DNA of 64,000 nt from Nitrospira sp. bin75 (GCA_002238765.1 MPMZ01000006.1:17944-81943), one strand, 5' to 3'; positions 45,231 through 53,868 are shown, counted from the first letter of the stretch. Notes: generated by a model not told the origin, from the sequence alone. Numbers and translations are program-made.

Positions 45231-46448
45231 TTGACACCTGACGTCTGGACGTCTACTCTGCGGATTATGGAAGGGCAAGAGTCTCGACATTACCCCGGGC
45301 AAGTACGAGACGCCATCCTGCAGGTGCTGGCGTTGACATCCAAGCCATTGCCGATCAAGGAAATCGAAAACCGAGTTGAAAGAATTGCCGGGCCAATGCC
45401 CCCGTCGTCCATCCGGTCCTACTTGAGACTCAATACGCCGGACACCTTCGTTCGTGAGGAACGTGGAGTCTACAGTCTCCGGGCGCGAAGCTCCGAAGGC
45501 ATCCAGCGGGAACTCGCGTATCCCCAACGGTGGGAAGAGCCGTTCGATTACGGAAAATCCACCATGGTGAACGCCGATTGTTTTGATTGGATAGAAAGCC
45601 GGGAACCGAACAGTATCCATGCGGTGGTCACCGATCCGCCTTATGGTTTACACGAATACACGCCGGCGCAACAGCAAAAACTGCGTAAGGGCAAGGGCGG
45701 CGTCTGGCGAATACCCCCGTCTTTCGATGGCAACAGGCGTTCACCAGTTCCCCGCTTTACGACCTTGACGCAGCAGCAGTTGGAAGAGTTGGGTTCGTTT
45801 TTCTTTGTATGGGGGAAGTTGCTGCTTCCAAAACTCGTTCCCGGCGCACACGTCGTCGTTGCCTCCAACCCCCTTGTTTCCTACATCGTGTCGAACGCTC
45901 TGGTTGACGCCGGTTTGGAAAGGAGAGGAGAAATCGTACGCTTGACCATGACCATGCGCGGCGGCGACCGACCCAAGGGCGCTCACAAAAGATTCGGCGA
46001 GATCAGCGTCATGCCCCGCTCGATGTGGGAACCATGGATAGTGTGCAGAAAACCCATCGACGGCCGCGTGCAGGACAACCTGAGAAAATGGAAAACCGGG
46101 GGATTTCGGCGACCCATGCCGGATAAGCCTTTTGGCGACGTGATCGCTTCGACACCTACGAGAAAAAATGAAAAATTACTTGCCTCTCATCCGAGCCTGA
46201 AGCCGCAAGCTTTCATGAGACAGGTTGTTCATGCCGCATTACCCCTGGGGGAAGGTGTGATTCTCGATCCGTTCGCCGGTGCCGGTTCCACGCTGGCTGC
46301 AGCGGAGGCAGTAGGCTATGCGAGCATCGGCGTGGAGAAGGACCCTGAATTTTTCGCCTTGGCCTGCGAGTCGATACCCAAACTTGCGGCCCTCAAAACG
46401 AATAGTGGTGTTAGAGCCTGTAAATCCAGCTATCCCGAAGTTTCTTGA
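45231..46448 (+). CDS. DNA methyltransferase of a type II restriction system, with N-terminal winged helix
   Basis: 405 aa. The first ~75 residues (HYPGQVRDAILQVLALTSKP, SSIRSYLRLNTPD) look like a HARE-type winged-helix domain. Motif IV is TDPPYG at about residue 135 and motif I is DPFAGAGSTLAAAEA at about residue 346, so the order IV then I marks a beta-class amino-methyltransferase making N6-methyladenine or N4-methylcytosine. The target-recognition part lies between. The start is TTG at 45231 or ATG at 45267. Its 3' end overlaps the convergent nuclease gene by 38 bases, linking the two as one restriction-modification system. Confidence 0.9.
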   Translation: MTPDVWTSTLRIMEGQESRHYPGQVRDAILQVLALTSKPLPIKEIENRVERIAGPMPPSSIRSYLRLNTPDTFVREERGVYSLRARSSEGIQRELAYPQRWEEPFDYGKSTMVNADCFDWIESREPNSIHAVVTDPPYGLHEYTPAQQQKLRKGKGGVWRIPPSFDGNRRSPVPRFTTLTQQQLEELGSFFFVWGKLLLPKLVPGAHVVVASNPLVSYIVSNALVDAGLERRGEIVRLTMTMRGGDRPKGAHKRFGEISVMPRSMWEPWIVCRKPIDGRVQDNLRKWKTGGFRRPMPDKPFGDVIASTPTRKNEKLLASHPSLKPQAFMRQVVHAALPLGEGVILDPFAGAGSTLAAAEAVGYASIGVEKDPEFFALACESIPKLAALKTNSGVRACKSSYPEVS

Positions 46449-47013
46449 TGCCGTCCTTGTGAAGCGTCGCAGTGCGTGTTCCCAGTTCTCCTCTCGGATT
46501 TTTCCTGAAGTCATTCATTGTCACTGCTCCCAGGTAGATTTCCGTGAAAGTCATCGGTGCTCGGTCCATGGCTGGTTCCGAGTCGTTATCGACCGTGTAG
46601 ACGAAAACACACATCCACTGCTCTCGCGCACCGTGAGTATCGACTGCACCCCCGGTTTTTCTTGTCGTCTTGACTTCCACACCCTCGGTACCTGCCTTGA
46701 TAGCGTTATCGACGTATACTCCTTGCACGATTAGATCGGGATGGCCATTGAAGTATGTATTTTCCGTCAGGACGCGGGAGTGTTTGGCAAGACTCGCCGT
46801 CAACATATCGGAAAGCAGACCTGACATGATTGCAGGACGAAGCATGTCATCAAGCCGTTGTAGCCCTTTACCGGTAAGATGCGAATTGACATCGTAAAAG
46901 AAATCATAGACGTCCTGCATTGCCATTTGAAAATCCTGCCGGCGCAATTCATAGGGCGGTTGAGCTGTCTTGTTGAATTTTGAAGTGTCAACAGTGTTGC
47001 GTTTGATAGCCAT
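46411..47013 (-). CDS. PD-(D/E)XK type II restriction endonuclease
   Basis: 200 aa, cytosolic. The catalytic motif is present as HPDLIV (Asp93) followed twenty residues later by EVKTT (Glu113, Lys115), the PD...EXK core of many restriction enzymes. The N-terminal half is helical (DDMLRPAIMSGLLSDMLTAS). Convergent overlap with the methyltransferase strongly supports a restriction role. Recognition site unknown. It begins 16 bases after the nitrilase-family gene on the same strand and may be co-transcribed with it. Confidence 0.85.
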   Translation of the reverse strand: MAIKRNTVDTSKFNKTAQPPYELRRQDFQMAMQDVYDFFYDVNSHLTGKGLQRLDDMLRPAIMSGLLSDMLTASLAKHSRVLTENTYFNGHPDLIVQGVYVDNAIKAGTEGVEVKTTRKTGGAVDTHGAREQWMCVFVYTVDNDSEPAMDRAPMTFTEIYLGAVTMNDFRKNPRGELGTRTATLHKDGIKKLRDSWIYRL

Positions 47014-47029
47014 AACGGCTTTTCGCTGC

Positions 47030-47821
47030 TTAGGAGCGATAATACCCGGGGCGGCGGTCCTTCAATAACTCGTTGTACGGATTGATCGACTTGTTGCGGG
47101 CTTGGTCCACGTCGATCTCGACCACCGTCAACTCGGGAGCATCGACGGAAGCCCGGGATAGAATATGACCTTGCGGTGACACGACTTCACTGTTCCCGAT
47201 AAAGGTCAGGGGCGGTTTGCCACCCCTGGCTTCCTGACCGATCCGGTTGGCTGTAATGCTGAAGACCCGGTTTTCCAGAGAACGCGTCACCATGGCATCG
47301 GGGCAATGAGGCAGGACCAGATTCGACGGATGGCACACGATCTCCGCTCCTTGCAAGGCGAGGGTACGGGCCGATTCCGGGTAGTACCAATCAAAACAGA
47401 TCATGACCCCGATGCGAGCCGGGCCAATGTCCCAGACCCGGAACCCTGAATCGCCCGGGTTGAAGAACAACGTCTCCTCACAAAACAGATGCGTCTTGCG
47501 ATAGCACCCCAAGAACCCTGACGGACCCACCACGATCGCCGAGTTGTAGCACTGCTCACCGGCCTTCTCAGGCAACCCCGCGACCACATGCATCCGATGA
47601 TGCCGGGCAAGCTCCAGGCAGGCTTGGGTCGTCGGGCCGTCCGGAACCGGTTCCGACAACTCGAGGACTTCCTCCTGATTCACGAATTGATACCCCGTAA
47701 AAGCAAATTCCGGCAAAACGAGCAGGTCGCAGTCCACCGAACCCAGGCGAGAAGCCGCCTGCTCAAGGTTTCGTTGCACTTCCCCGAATTCAGGATGGGT
47801 TTGGAAATAGCCGACTTTCAT
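47030..47821 (-). CDS. Carbon-nitrogen hydrolase (nitrilase superfamily)
   Basis: 263 aa, a compact soluble member. The catalytic triad is visible: Glu in LLVLPEFAFTGYQF, Lys in GCYRKTHLF and Cys in GVMICFDWYYPES. These enzymes cleave amides or nitriles; the subgroup (omega-amidase, carbamoylputrescine or other amidase) is not clear. A terminator at 47851-47881 separates it from smbP, so it starts its own transcript, which may include the restriction endonuclease gene. Confidence 0.9.
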   Translation of the reverse strand: MKVGYFQTHPEFGEVQRNLEQAASRLGSVDCDLLVLPEFAFTGYQFVNQEEVLELSEPVPDGPTTQACLELARHHRMHVVAGLPEKAGEQCYNSAIVVGPSGFLGCYRKTHLFCEETLFFNPGDSGFRVWDIGPARIGVMICFDWYYPESARTLALQGAEIVCHPSNLVLPHCPDAMVTRSLENRVFSITANRIGQEARGGKPPLTFIGNSEVVSPQGHILSRASVDAPELTVVEIDVDQARNKSINPYNELLKDRRPGYYRS

Positions 47822-47850
47822 TCATGACCTCTGCGACCGGCCGTCAAAAC

Positions 47851-47881
47851 AAAAACGGGCAGGAACCTCCTGCCCGTTTTT
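47851..47881 (-). terminator. Strong intrinsic terminator after smbP
   Basis: The arms aaaaacgggcagga and tcctgcccgttttt form a 14-pair stem with a three-base loop. On the minus strand it lies 30 bases after the smbP stop and ends in a T run (CCCGTTTTTGTTTT), a textbook rho-independent terminator. It is nearly symmetrical, so it could also work in the other direction. Confidence 0.93.
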
Positions 47882-47911
47882 GCAAACCCTTCACTGACCG
47901 GTTCGGTACAA

Positions 47912-48253
47912 TCAATGGACTTCCTTCAGATGCATGACGGCACTCTTCGCGTGTTTGGTCGCCACTTCGGCATGCCCCTGGCCACCGTGCGCGATGGCTT
48001 CCTTCAATTCGCCGACGCCTTCATCCAGATGAGGATTCTTGACTTCTTTCTGAGCCATTTCAGCATGGGTCAACGCTTCCTGTGCATGGCCGACGACGGC
48101 ATCGGCATGCCCCATGCCGCCATGTTTCGCCGCTTCCTCCGCGTGCGCAATCGCTTCAGCAACGTGCGGATTCCCATCGGCGAACGCCGGCACGGCCGCC
48201 AATACGAACAACGCCGCCATCACCAATGCGGCAATAAAAAACTTCTTCGCCAT
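47912..48253 (-). CDS. SmbP-like small metal-binding protein
   Basis: 113 aa. A signal peptide (residues 1-25, ending VPAFA) targets the periplasm. The mature chain is a four-helix-type repeat of about seven residues rich in His, Ala and Glu (HVAEAIAHAEEAAKH, HADAVVGHAQEALTHAEMAQ, HAEVATKHAKSAVMHLKEVH), as in the copper-binding SmbP of ammonia oxidisers. Evenly placed His should bind copper or other divalent metals. It is the last gene of a transcript that begins with the histone-deacetylase-like gene; the terminator follows directly. Confidence 0.88.
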   Translation of the reverse strand: MAKKFFIAALVMAALFVLAAVPAFADGNPHVAEAIAHAEEAAKHGGMGHADAVVGHAQEALTHAEMAQKEVKNPHLDEGVGELKEAIAHGGQGHAEVATKHAKSAVMHLKEVH

Positions 48254-48273
48254 TCTACACCTCCTTGTTAATC

Positions 48274-48402
48274 CTACTTCCCTTCTACTGCCTCCGCAGG
48301 TGCCGCTTTCTCAGGCGCTTTCTCTTCGGAGCACCCCGACGTGGCCACCAATGCAAACACTGCCAAAATCAATAACCAGCCTAAGAGAATATTCTTCATC
48401 AT
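48274..48402 (-). CDS. Very small lipoprotein
   Basis: 42 aa from the ATG at 48402, which has AGGAG seven bases upstream (an upstream in-frame ATG at 48477 has no such site). The signal ends in lipobox VATSGC, leaving a mature peptide of about 19 residues rich in Glu, Ala, Lys and Pro. Similar short lipoproteins exist as entericidin-like or small stress lipoproteins; no clear family. It sits 20 bases before smbP. Confidence 0.65.
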   Translation of the reverse strand: MMKNILLGWLLILAVFALVATSGCSEEKAPEKAAPAEAVEGK

Positions 48403-48473
48403 GTCAGATCTCCTGGCTAAAAGGTTAGAGAAGCAAATGTTTCCCATGATCTTTGCATACCGTCCCGGTTTCT

Positions 48474-49343
48474 TCAAGACGTCTCCTCCTCGGCCTTGCC
48501 CGTCACCTGGTAGAGTAACTTCAGGTCTTTTTCCGCGGGGGCCGCAAAATCACGGCTCCATTCCCACCAGGACCCGGGATAATTCCGCACCCGCTCATAG
48601 CCCGCCAACTTGAGCAGAAAATAGACCCACGCCGACCGAAGACCGCCCAAACAGTAGGTCACGACTTCTTGTTGTTCGTTCATGCCGAACGCGTGAAACA
48701 TTTCCCGAAGCGCGGACAGGGGCTTCACGGTGCCATCCTGCCGGAGAAACCCGTTCCAGGGAATATTGACCGCGGACGGGATGTGCCCGGGACGCGGCAA
48801 CCCGTCGATTTCCTTCCCCGCGTATTCCTCCACGCTACGGGCATCCACGATGACCGTGTCCCGCCGGGGAGTTTTGACCACCTTTTTCAGTTCCTGCTTG
48901 TCGATGAGCACGTCCGGTCTGACCGAAGCCGTAAAGTCGCCCGGCTTGGGGCGAACCGGTTCATGTTCATAGGGTCGATGTTCCGCGGTCCATTTGGGCC
49001 AGCCGCCGTCCAGGACCTTGACGCTCTGGTGCCCGAGATACTGCAACATCCAAAACATCCGGCCTTCATCGCCCCAATTGTCGAACGGATTGGAGTACAC
49101 CACCACGTCGCTCGATTTGTTGATGCCCAAGGCTTGCAGCCGCTTCTCCAACCGGGCGACGTCGGGATCCAACAACCCCTTGGCCGTGGCTTGGGGATCG
49201 CTGTATTCATGCCAGGAACTATGCACGGCGCCGGGAATGTGCGAAGTGTAGGCGCCTTCGCCGCGCACGTCGATAATCACCAAATCATCCCGGCCAAGAT
49301 TGAGGGACAAGGTTTCCGTATCGATGAGGTACGTGCTCCACAT
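48474..49343 (-). CDS. Two-domain rhodanese (thiosulfate/3-mercaptopyruvate sulfurtransferase)
   Basis: 289 aa with two rhodanese domains. The first (LVIIDVRGEGAYTSHIPGAV) is the inactive structural copy. The second (VIVDARSVEEYAGKEIDGLP, then TYCLGGLRSAWVYFLL) holds the active-site Cys in CLGGLR. It moves sulfane sulfur to cyanide or thiol acceptors. No signal peptide is evident, so it is probably cytosolic. It starts three bases after the pentahaem cytochrome stop, hence the same transcript. The active loop CLGGLR is near the classical CRxGx[RT] pattern. Confidence 0.92.
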   Translation of the reverse strand: MWSTYLIDTETLSLNLGRDDLVIIDVRGEGAYTSHIPGAVHSSWHEYSDPQATAKGLLDPDVARLEKRLQALGINKSSDVVVYSNPFDNWGDEGRMFWMLQYLGHQSVKVLDGGWPKWTAEHRPYEHEPVRPKPGDFTASVRPDVLIDKQELKKVVKTPRRDTVIVDARSVEEYAGKEIDGLPRPGHIPSAVNIPWNGFLRQDGTVKPLSALREMFHAFGMNEQQEVVTYCLGGLRSAWVYFLLKLAGYERVRNYPGSWWEWSRDFAAPAEKDLKLLYQVTGKAEEETS

Positions 49344-49346
49344 AAA

Positions 49347-50702
49347 TCAACCTATCCTTAAAAGATCATGATGCCCCGTGACAGGGGCAGGTTCTTCAGG
49401 AGGGACCCCGTCTTCCTGAACGGAGCATCCCACACGTGCTTCGACCGGCGTTTCCGCAGCCAACGCCGTCGCTAATACGTCATTAAGAGGGAATTGACGC
49501 GTATATATCGTATACCGGTACGGATCATCCGACCGCAACCCGTACGTCTCCCGCAACATGGCATGCTGGCCGTCGGTCAGAATATGGTAGCGGACCCGTG
49601 CTTCCACCACCAGGTCCGACCGGGCTTCGGGGACGTCATAAGAAAACGTATAGTCACGGCTGGCCAACGGCAGCAGGCGATTGTCGTACACTTCGAGAAT
49701 GACGGGTTGCCAGAGAATCCACCGGCCCATGGTATCGGTTTGCTGCTCGAGAATCCGGCCCGCTTGATCCTTGACGTAAAATTCCACGGTAAAATGGCGA
49801 TCGGGATCGCCCGTGGGGATTTTATGCCCGGCCCCGGTATTGATCAGGGTGAGGGTCATCGTGACGGGCTCCCCCGGTTTGGGGTTGGGAGGATCGGCCC
49901 GGACCTGAATCGCGACGGCCCGTTTGATCATGTCCGGATCATGCCCGCCTCGCCAGAGATGGCGCCGGCCTTGTCGAATGGGTCCGCCCTCGGCCACCGG
50001 ACGGGAAATTTCCGGCATATGGCAATGCTGGCACGTGAACCCCTGCTCCTTCATGAAAAACTCGCCTTCATATTCCGCATACGTGCCACACGGCCCCACG
50101 TTATAGAATTGAAAGGGTCCGGAGACCACGTTGTGACACCGGTAACAGACCGCCGTCGTGCGAAAGGCGGGATCGTATTCCGTGGGGTGAGGAGCCGCCG
50201 AATCGTCAAACGGCCCCAGGATTTTGCCGTCGCGCACGTGACACGCCGCGCACGTCACGCCTTCCGCTTGATAGGCCATGTCGTAATGCGGGTTATCGAC
50301 CTCGACCGCCTTTTCGACGCGGTTGTTCGGGATCTCCTTGATGAGCGTGGGCTGCTGGTTTTCCAACGGCGTGTGGCAGTTGAGACAGACCCAAACGTAC
50401 CCGTCCTTTTTCCAATAGGCCTGGAAAAACGGGTCCCGGTAGGCATGGGCATGAATGCTGGTTTTCCATTCCTCATAAATCGCCTGATGGCATTGCCCGC
50501 AGGACTCCGCACTCAGCGAGTCCAGCCCCGCAGGCACCTCCTGGAACGGAATGGCATGGGCGTAATCGTCACGCAATCCGAAAATCACGGTAGGCCGGAC
50601 CTCCGTATAAAAGTAATAGACCACGCCCGGGACGAGCAGCAGCAGCGCCAACAAGGCATACAGCCGGCCTCGACCTCGCCGTCGTGTTCGCAGTCTGGCC
50701 AT
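49347..50702 (-). CDS. Pentahaem c-type cytochrome, membrane-anchored
   Basis: 451 aa. An N-terminal helix (about residues 14-32) after an Arg-rich start anchors it, and the chain then lies in the periplasm. Five CXXCH sites occur: 68-72 (CGQCH), 106-110 (CLNCH), 151-155 (CAACH), 186-190 (CYRCH) and 224-228 (CQHCH). The spacing resembles cytochrome c554-type multihaem proteins. The C-terminal ~200 residues look like a beta domain (AVAIQVRADPPNPKPGEPVT, MTLTLINTGAGHKIPTGD). It could relay electrons or reduce a nitrogen or sulfur compound. It is in an operon with a rhodanese and SmbP, which hints at a stress or detoxification role. Confidence 0.9.
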   Translation of the reverse strand: MARLRTRRRGRGRLYALLALLLLVPGVVYYFYTEVRPTVIFGLRDDYAHAIPFQEVPAGLDSLSAESCGQCHQAIYEEWKTSIHAHAYRDPFFQAYWKKDGYVWVCLNCHTPLENQQPTLIKEIPNNRVEKAVEVDNPHYDMAYQAEGVTCAACHVRDGKILGPFDDSAAPHPTEYDPAFRTTAVCYRCHNVVSGPFQFYNVGPCGTYAEYEGEFFMKEQGFTCQHCHMPEISRPVAEGGPIRQGRRHLWRGGHDPDMIKRAVAIQVRADPPNPKPGEPVTMTLTLINTGAGHKIPTGDPDRHFTVEFYVKDQAGRILEQQTDTMGRWILWQPVILEVYDNRLLPLASRDYTFSYDVPEARSDLVVEARVRYHILTDGQHAMLRETYGLRSDDPYRYTIYTRQFPLNDVLATALAAETPVEARVGCSVQEDGVPPEEPAPVTGHHDLLRIG

Positions 50703-50705
50703 GGT

Positions 50706-51650
50706 TTACGTGTCCATCAACGCGAGAAGATGGTGTTCAACCGACGCGGCAAGCGCCCGCAGGTCGTACCCTCCCTCCAGGCAGGCCACGATGCGGCCCT
50801 GACAATGGGTCCGGGCAACGGACCCCACAATACGGGTGAGTTCGCCGTAGCCCTCATCCGTGATCCCCATACTCGCCAGGGGGTCATCCCGGTGGGCATC
50901 GAATCCGGCCGAGATCAACACGAACTCGGGCTGAAACGCCGCCGCGGCCGGAACCAACACCTGATGAAAAATGTCCCGGTACTCATCCGTCCCCTGCCCC
51001 CCATACAGGGGCACATTGATGGTCGCCCCTTCTCCCTTGCCTCTGCCACGCTCATTTTCCGCCCCGGTCCCGGGATAATGGGGATACTGGTGCGTACTGA
51101 AAAACAGAACGGAGGGATCGTCTTCAAACGCGTGTTGTGTGCCGTTGCCGTGATGCACGTCCCAGTCCACGATCAGCACGCGCTCGAGGCCATAACACTC
51201 TTGGATATACCGGGCCGCAATCGCCACGTTATTATACAGGCAAAACCCCATGGCGCGATTGGCCTCGGCATGGTGCCCGGGCGGACGAACCGCACAGAAG
51301 ACCTGAGCGACTTGGTTCGCCATGACGGCATCGACGGCCGCCAGGGCTCCGCCGGCGGCGAGGTGCGCGGCGGGCAACGAACCCGGCGACAAGGACGTGT
51401 CCAAATCGAGTGAGGCATAGCCCGTGCTCGGGGCCTGGTCTTCCAGCCGCTGCACGTAGGCCGGATCATGAACACGGGTAATCCACTCAGTCTCGGCTTC
51501 CCGTGGAGCAATCCGGGTCAACCTGGACATCGTCCCGCTTGCTTCCAGTCGAGCGAGAATGGCCCGTAGCCGCTCCGGCGACTCCGGATGCGACCGGCCC
51601 ATGTCATGTTCCAGATACGCCGGATGCGTCACAATTCCCACACGGCCCAT
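50706..51650 (-). CDS. Histone deacetylase / acetoin-utilisation family amidohydrolase
   Basis: 314 aa. Family motifs are present: VRPPGHHAEANRAMGFCLYN with the catalytic His pair, IVDWDVHHGNGTQ with the Asp and His zinc ligands, and SAGFDAHRDDPLASM with the second Asp ligand. Such bacterial enzymes deacetylate polyamines or proteins. No regulator is adjacent. It is the first gene of the transcript continuing through the pentahaem cytochrome (three-base gap), rhodanese, lipoprotein and SmbP, an unusual partnership for this family. Confidence 0.93.
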   Translation of the reverse strand: MGRVGIVTHPAYLEHDMGRSHPESPERLRAILARLEASGTMSRLTRIAPREAETEWITRVHDPAYVQRLEDQAPSTGYASLDLDTSLSPGSLPAAHLAAGGALAAVDAVMANQVAQVFCAVRPPGHHAEANRAMGFCLYNNVAIAARYIQECYGLERVLIVDWDVHHGNGTQHAFEDDPSVLFFSTHQYPHYPGTGAENERGRGKGEGATINVPLYGGQGTDEYRDIFHQVLVPAAAAFQPEFVLISAGFDAHRDDPLASMGITDEGYGELTRIVGSVARTHCQGRIVACLEGGYDLRALAASVEHHLLALMDT

Positions 51651-51722
51651 GACATAATCCTTAGAAATGAGGTTTTTCGCGCAAACCTAACCCTTTTCAC
51701 TCTCTCCCCTTGCGCTCTTTTA

Positions 51723-51745
51723 CCCTCTCCCCGTGAGGGAGAGGG
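51723..51745. repeat. Small palindromic GC-rich hairpin
   Basis: The arms ccctctccc and gggagaggg around gtga, inside a wider stretch of ctctcccc/gaggggtgagg sequence (51700-51775). It resembles the short intergenic palindromes found in many bacteria. It lies in the divergent 240-base gap between the deacetylase-like gene and the TPR gene and may overlap their promoters. Confidence 0.6.
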
Positions 51746-51891
51746 AGGGGTGAGGGGTGAAGGATGAGAGAAGGAAGACGGGCATCGGATGGTAGCACAG
51801 GGTCCGTGGTTAGACAACGCAAAGACCCCTCTGTTACAGTCATGACCGGAAAGCACACCAACAACGTTCAACACATTCGACAGGACACCTC

Positions 51892-52230
51892 ATGCCGGAC
51901 CCCAAGATCGACAAATTCAAAAAAGTCTTACAAATGGACCCCAATGACGAGACTCTCTGGTTCGGGTTGGGCAAAGCGTACATGGGAGACGAAAATTGGG
52001 AAGAAGCCATCTCCGCACTTGACAGTTGCATTAAGGTGAAACCCACGTACTCCGCGGCCATCCTGGCCCTGGCGCAATCACTCAAACACGCCGGTCAACC
52101 GGACCGATGCCGCACGGTCTGCGCGCAGGGCATCGACGTCGCCACCGCCAACGGCGACCTGCTCGTGATCAAGAACCTGGAAGAGCTCCGGGATTCGCTT
52201 GCGCAACCTTCTCCTGAATCGGGAGCTTAA
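51892..52230 (+). CDS. Small TPR-repeat protein
   Basis: 112 aa, soluble, with about two to three tetratricopeptide repeats (DKFKKVLQMDPNDETLWFGL, AISALDSCIKVKPTYSAAILAL, CRTVCAQGIDVATANGDLLV). It is probably a small adaptor. Its 3' end overlaps the convergent dehydratase gene by four bases. Confidence 0.75.
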   Translation: MPDPKIDKFKKVLQMDPNDETLWFGLGKAYMGDENWEEAISALDSCIKVKPTYSAAILALAQSLKHAGQPDRCRTVCAQGIDVATANGDLLVIKNLEELRDSLAQPSPESGA

Positions 52231-53174
52231 GAACTCGACAGCCCGTCGAAGTATTGCGTCAGATCCACGTTGCCGCCGGAGATGATGACGCCCACGCGTT
52301 TGCCTTGCAACGCGGGTTCCTGCCGGAGCAGCGGCGCCACGGCCACGGCGCTGGCCGGTTCGATCACCAGTTTCATGCGTTCGTAGACGAACCGCATGGC
52401 CGTGACGATCTCCTCCTCTTCCACCACAAAGAAGCCCGCCAGGTGGTCACACAGAATAGGTAGCGTGAGGGTCCCCACGCTCGTCCGTAACCCCTCGGCG
52501 ATCGTCCGGGGATGCTCCTGCGGCACAATACGATTTTCTTTGATGGAATACATGGCATCCAAAGCCCCGACCGGCTCACACGCATAGACTTGCATTCCGG
52601 GGTTGAGACCATGAGCCGCCAAACACGTGCCGGACAACAAGCCTCCACCGCCGATGGGACCGAGCAGCACGTCGAGATCCGGCACATGGCGCAACAATTC
52701 CAGGGCGGCGGTCCCCTGCCCCGCAATCACGTCGGGATCGTTAAACGCTTCGATCCATTCACCCTGAAGTTTGTGAACCAGATCACGGGAAAACGACTCC
52801 GCTTCACGGGGGTCGGCAGGCACGTGGACAATGCCCCCGTAGTCTCGCACCGCGGCCTGCTTGATGGAATTCACCGGTTCCGGCATCACCAAGTGCGCTT
52901 TTTTTCCCGTCAACCGGCAGGCAAGCGCAATGCCCTGGGCATGATTCCCGGAAGAAAGGGCCACCACGGGCTTCGACGATTGCCGTTGCGCCACGGCGTT
53001 GTACGCTCCTCGAAACTTGAACGCCCCCACGCGCTGAAAGTTTTCGCACTTCAGAAACACGGTGGCGTGCGACCAGGCGTCGAGCCGCCGGGAAGTCTGA
53101 ACAGGCGTTTCACGGGCGATGCCCTTCAGGCGGGCCGCCGCGCGTTCCACGTCATGAAAGGTGGGAAGAGCCAT
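52227..53174 (-). CDS. PLP-dependent threonine/serine dehydratase-type enzyme
   Basis: 315 aa, the short catabolic form without a regulatory C-terminal domain. The PLP lysine lies in NFQRVGAFKFRGAYNAV, the Asn/Gly phosphate-binding loop in ALSSGNHAQGIALA, and the glycine-rich PLP-phosphate site in LLGPIGGGGLLSGTCLA. It deaminates threonine to 2-oxobutyrate (or serine to pyruvate); threo-3-hydroxyaspartate ammonia-lyase and serine racemase are similar alternatives. Confidence 0.93.
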   Translation of the reverse strand: MALPTFHDVERAAARLKGIARETPVQTSRRLDAWSHATVFLKCENFQRVGAFKFRGAYNAVAQRQSSKPVVALSSGNHAQGIALACRLTGKKAHLVMPEPVNSIKQAAVRDYGGIVHVPADPREAESFSRDLVHKLQGEWIEAFNDPDVIAGQGTAALELLRHVPDLDVLLGPIGGGGLLSGTCLAAHGLNPGMQVYACEPVGALDAMYSIKENRIVPQEHPRTIAEGLRTSVGTLTLPILCDHLAGFFVVEEEEIVTAMRFVYERMKLVIEPASAVAVAPLLRQEPALQGKRVGVIISGGNVDLTQYFDGLSSS

Positions 53175-53218
53175 GATCGGCCCGTACTCGGATCACCACG
53201 CTTGAAGACCGCGTCCGA

Positions 53219-53641
53219 TCAAGGATCGCGCTGCACCCAATTTTCTACCTTCAACCGCGACGCCCTACTGAAATGCTTGACGTTGTTCGTGACGACAATG
53301 GCGTCCCGGCTCAAGGCATGCCCGGCAATCATCGTATCGTTCAGCCCGATGGGTGAACCTTTCTTATACAAATCCGCCTGCAACGTGGCGAACGCCTCCG
53401 CGGCCCCGGCGTCCCAAGGCAAGATGTCATCCAGACGCTCAACGAACTCGGACACCAGTTTCCGGTGTTTCCGTTTATTGCCTGACCGCTCCGCCCCAAG
53501 CAGCAATTCGGCATACGTGATGGCCGAAATCGTCAGGCTGTGTCCTTGCGCCGCTGTGGCCTGCATGGACGCCAAGAGTGACTCGGGTCGTTTTCTGATC
53601 ACGTAACTGCACGTGTCCGTATCCAACACGTACAAACTCAA
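53219..53641 (-). CDS. vapC: VapC-type PIN-domain ribonuclease toxin
   Basis: 140 aa. PIN acidic residues are visible at the start (YVLDTDTCSYVI), in TISAITYAELLLGAERSG and in GLNDTMIAGHALSRDAIVVT, followed by NNVKHFSRASRLKVENW. VapC toxins cleave tRNA or rRNA. The start overlaps the VapB stop as ATGA, so both are translated together. All expected catalytic acids appear present. Confidence 0.93.
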   Translation of the reverse strand: MSLYVLDTDTCSYVIRKRPESLLASMQATAAQGHSLTISAITYAELLLGAERSGNKRKHRKLVSEFVERLDDILPWDAGAAEAFATLQADLYKKGSPIGLNDTMIAGHALSRDAIVVTNNVKHFSRASRLKVENWVQRDP

Positions 53642-53868
53642 AAAGTCACTCTCTTGTCATCCAGCAGTGACGGGCGCGCAGCCATGAAATCGGCATCAGC
53701 GGCCGGCTGCGCGGCATAAGAAACCCAGTTTTTTCTGATGGGCAGCAACACAATGGCGTTGCCTTCCTTGCGGATGCTGACCTCGTTGACGCCTCCAAAC
53801 TCGAATTGTTTGGGCAGCCTGACCGCCTGGTTTTTCCCATTCTTGAACAATTTGGCCGTTCTCATCAC
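53638..53868 (-). CDS. vapB: VapB-type antitoxin (AbrB-like)
   Basis: 76 aa. The N-terminal swapped-hairpin DNA-binding part is TAKLFKNGKNQAVRLPKQFE, with NEVSIRKEGNAIVLLPI completing it, as in AbrB/SpoVT-fold VapB. The C-terminal tail (DADFMAARPSLLDDKRVTF) would wrap the toxin. It blocks VapC and represses its own promoter; a palindromic site upstream (53920-53938) fits. Confidence 0.92.
   Translation of the reverse strand: MMRTAKLFKNGKNQAVRLPKQFEFGGVNEVSIRKEGNAIVLLPIRKNWVSYAAQPAADADFMAARPSLLDDKRVTF

Noticed and set aside
49494..51413. 639-codon open frame on the plus strand
   Set aside because: It is antisense to the pentahaem cytochrome and the deacetylase-like gene, both with clear motifs. 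High GC content makes such antisense frames common here.
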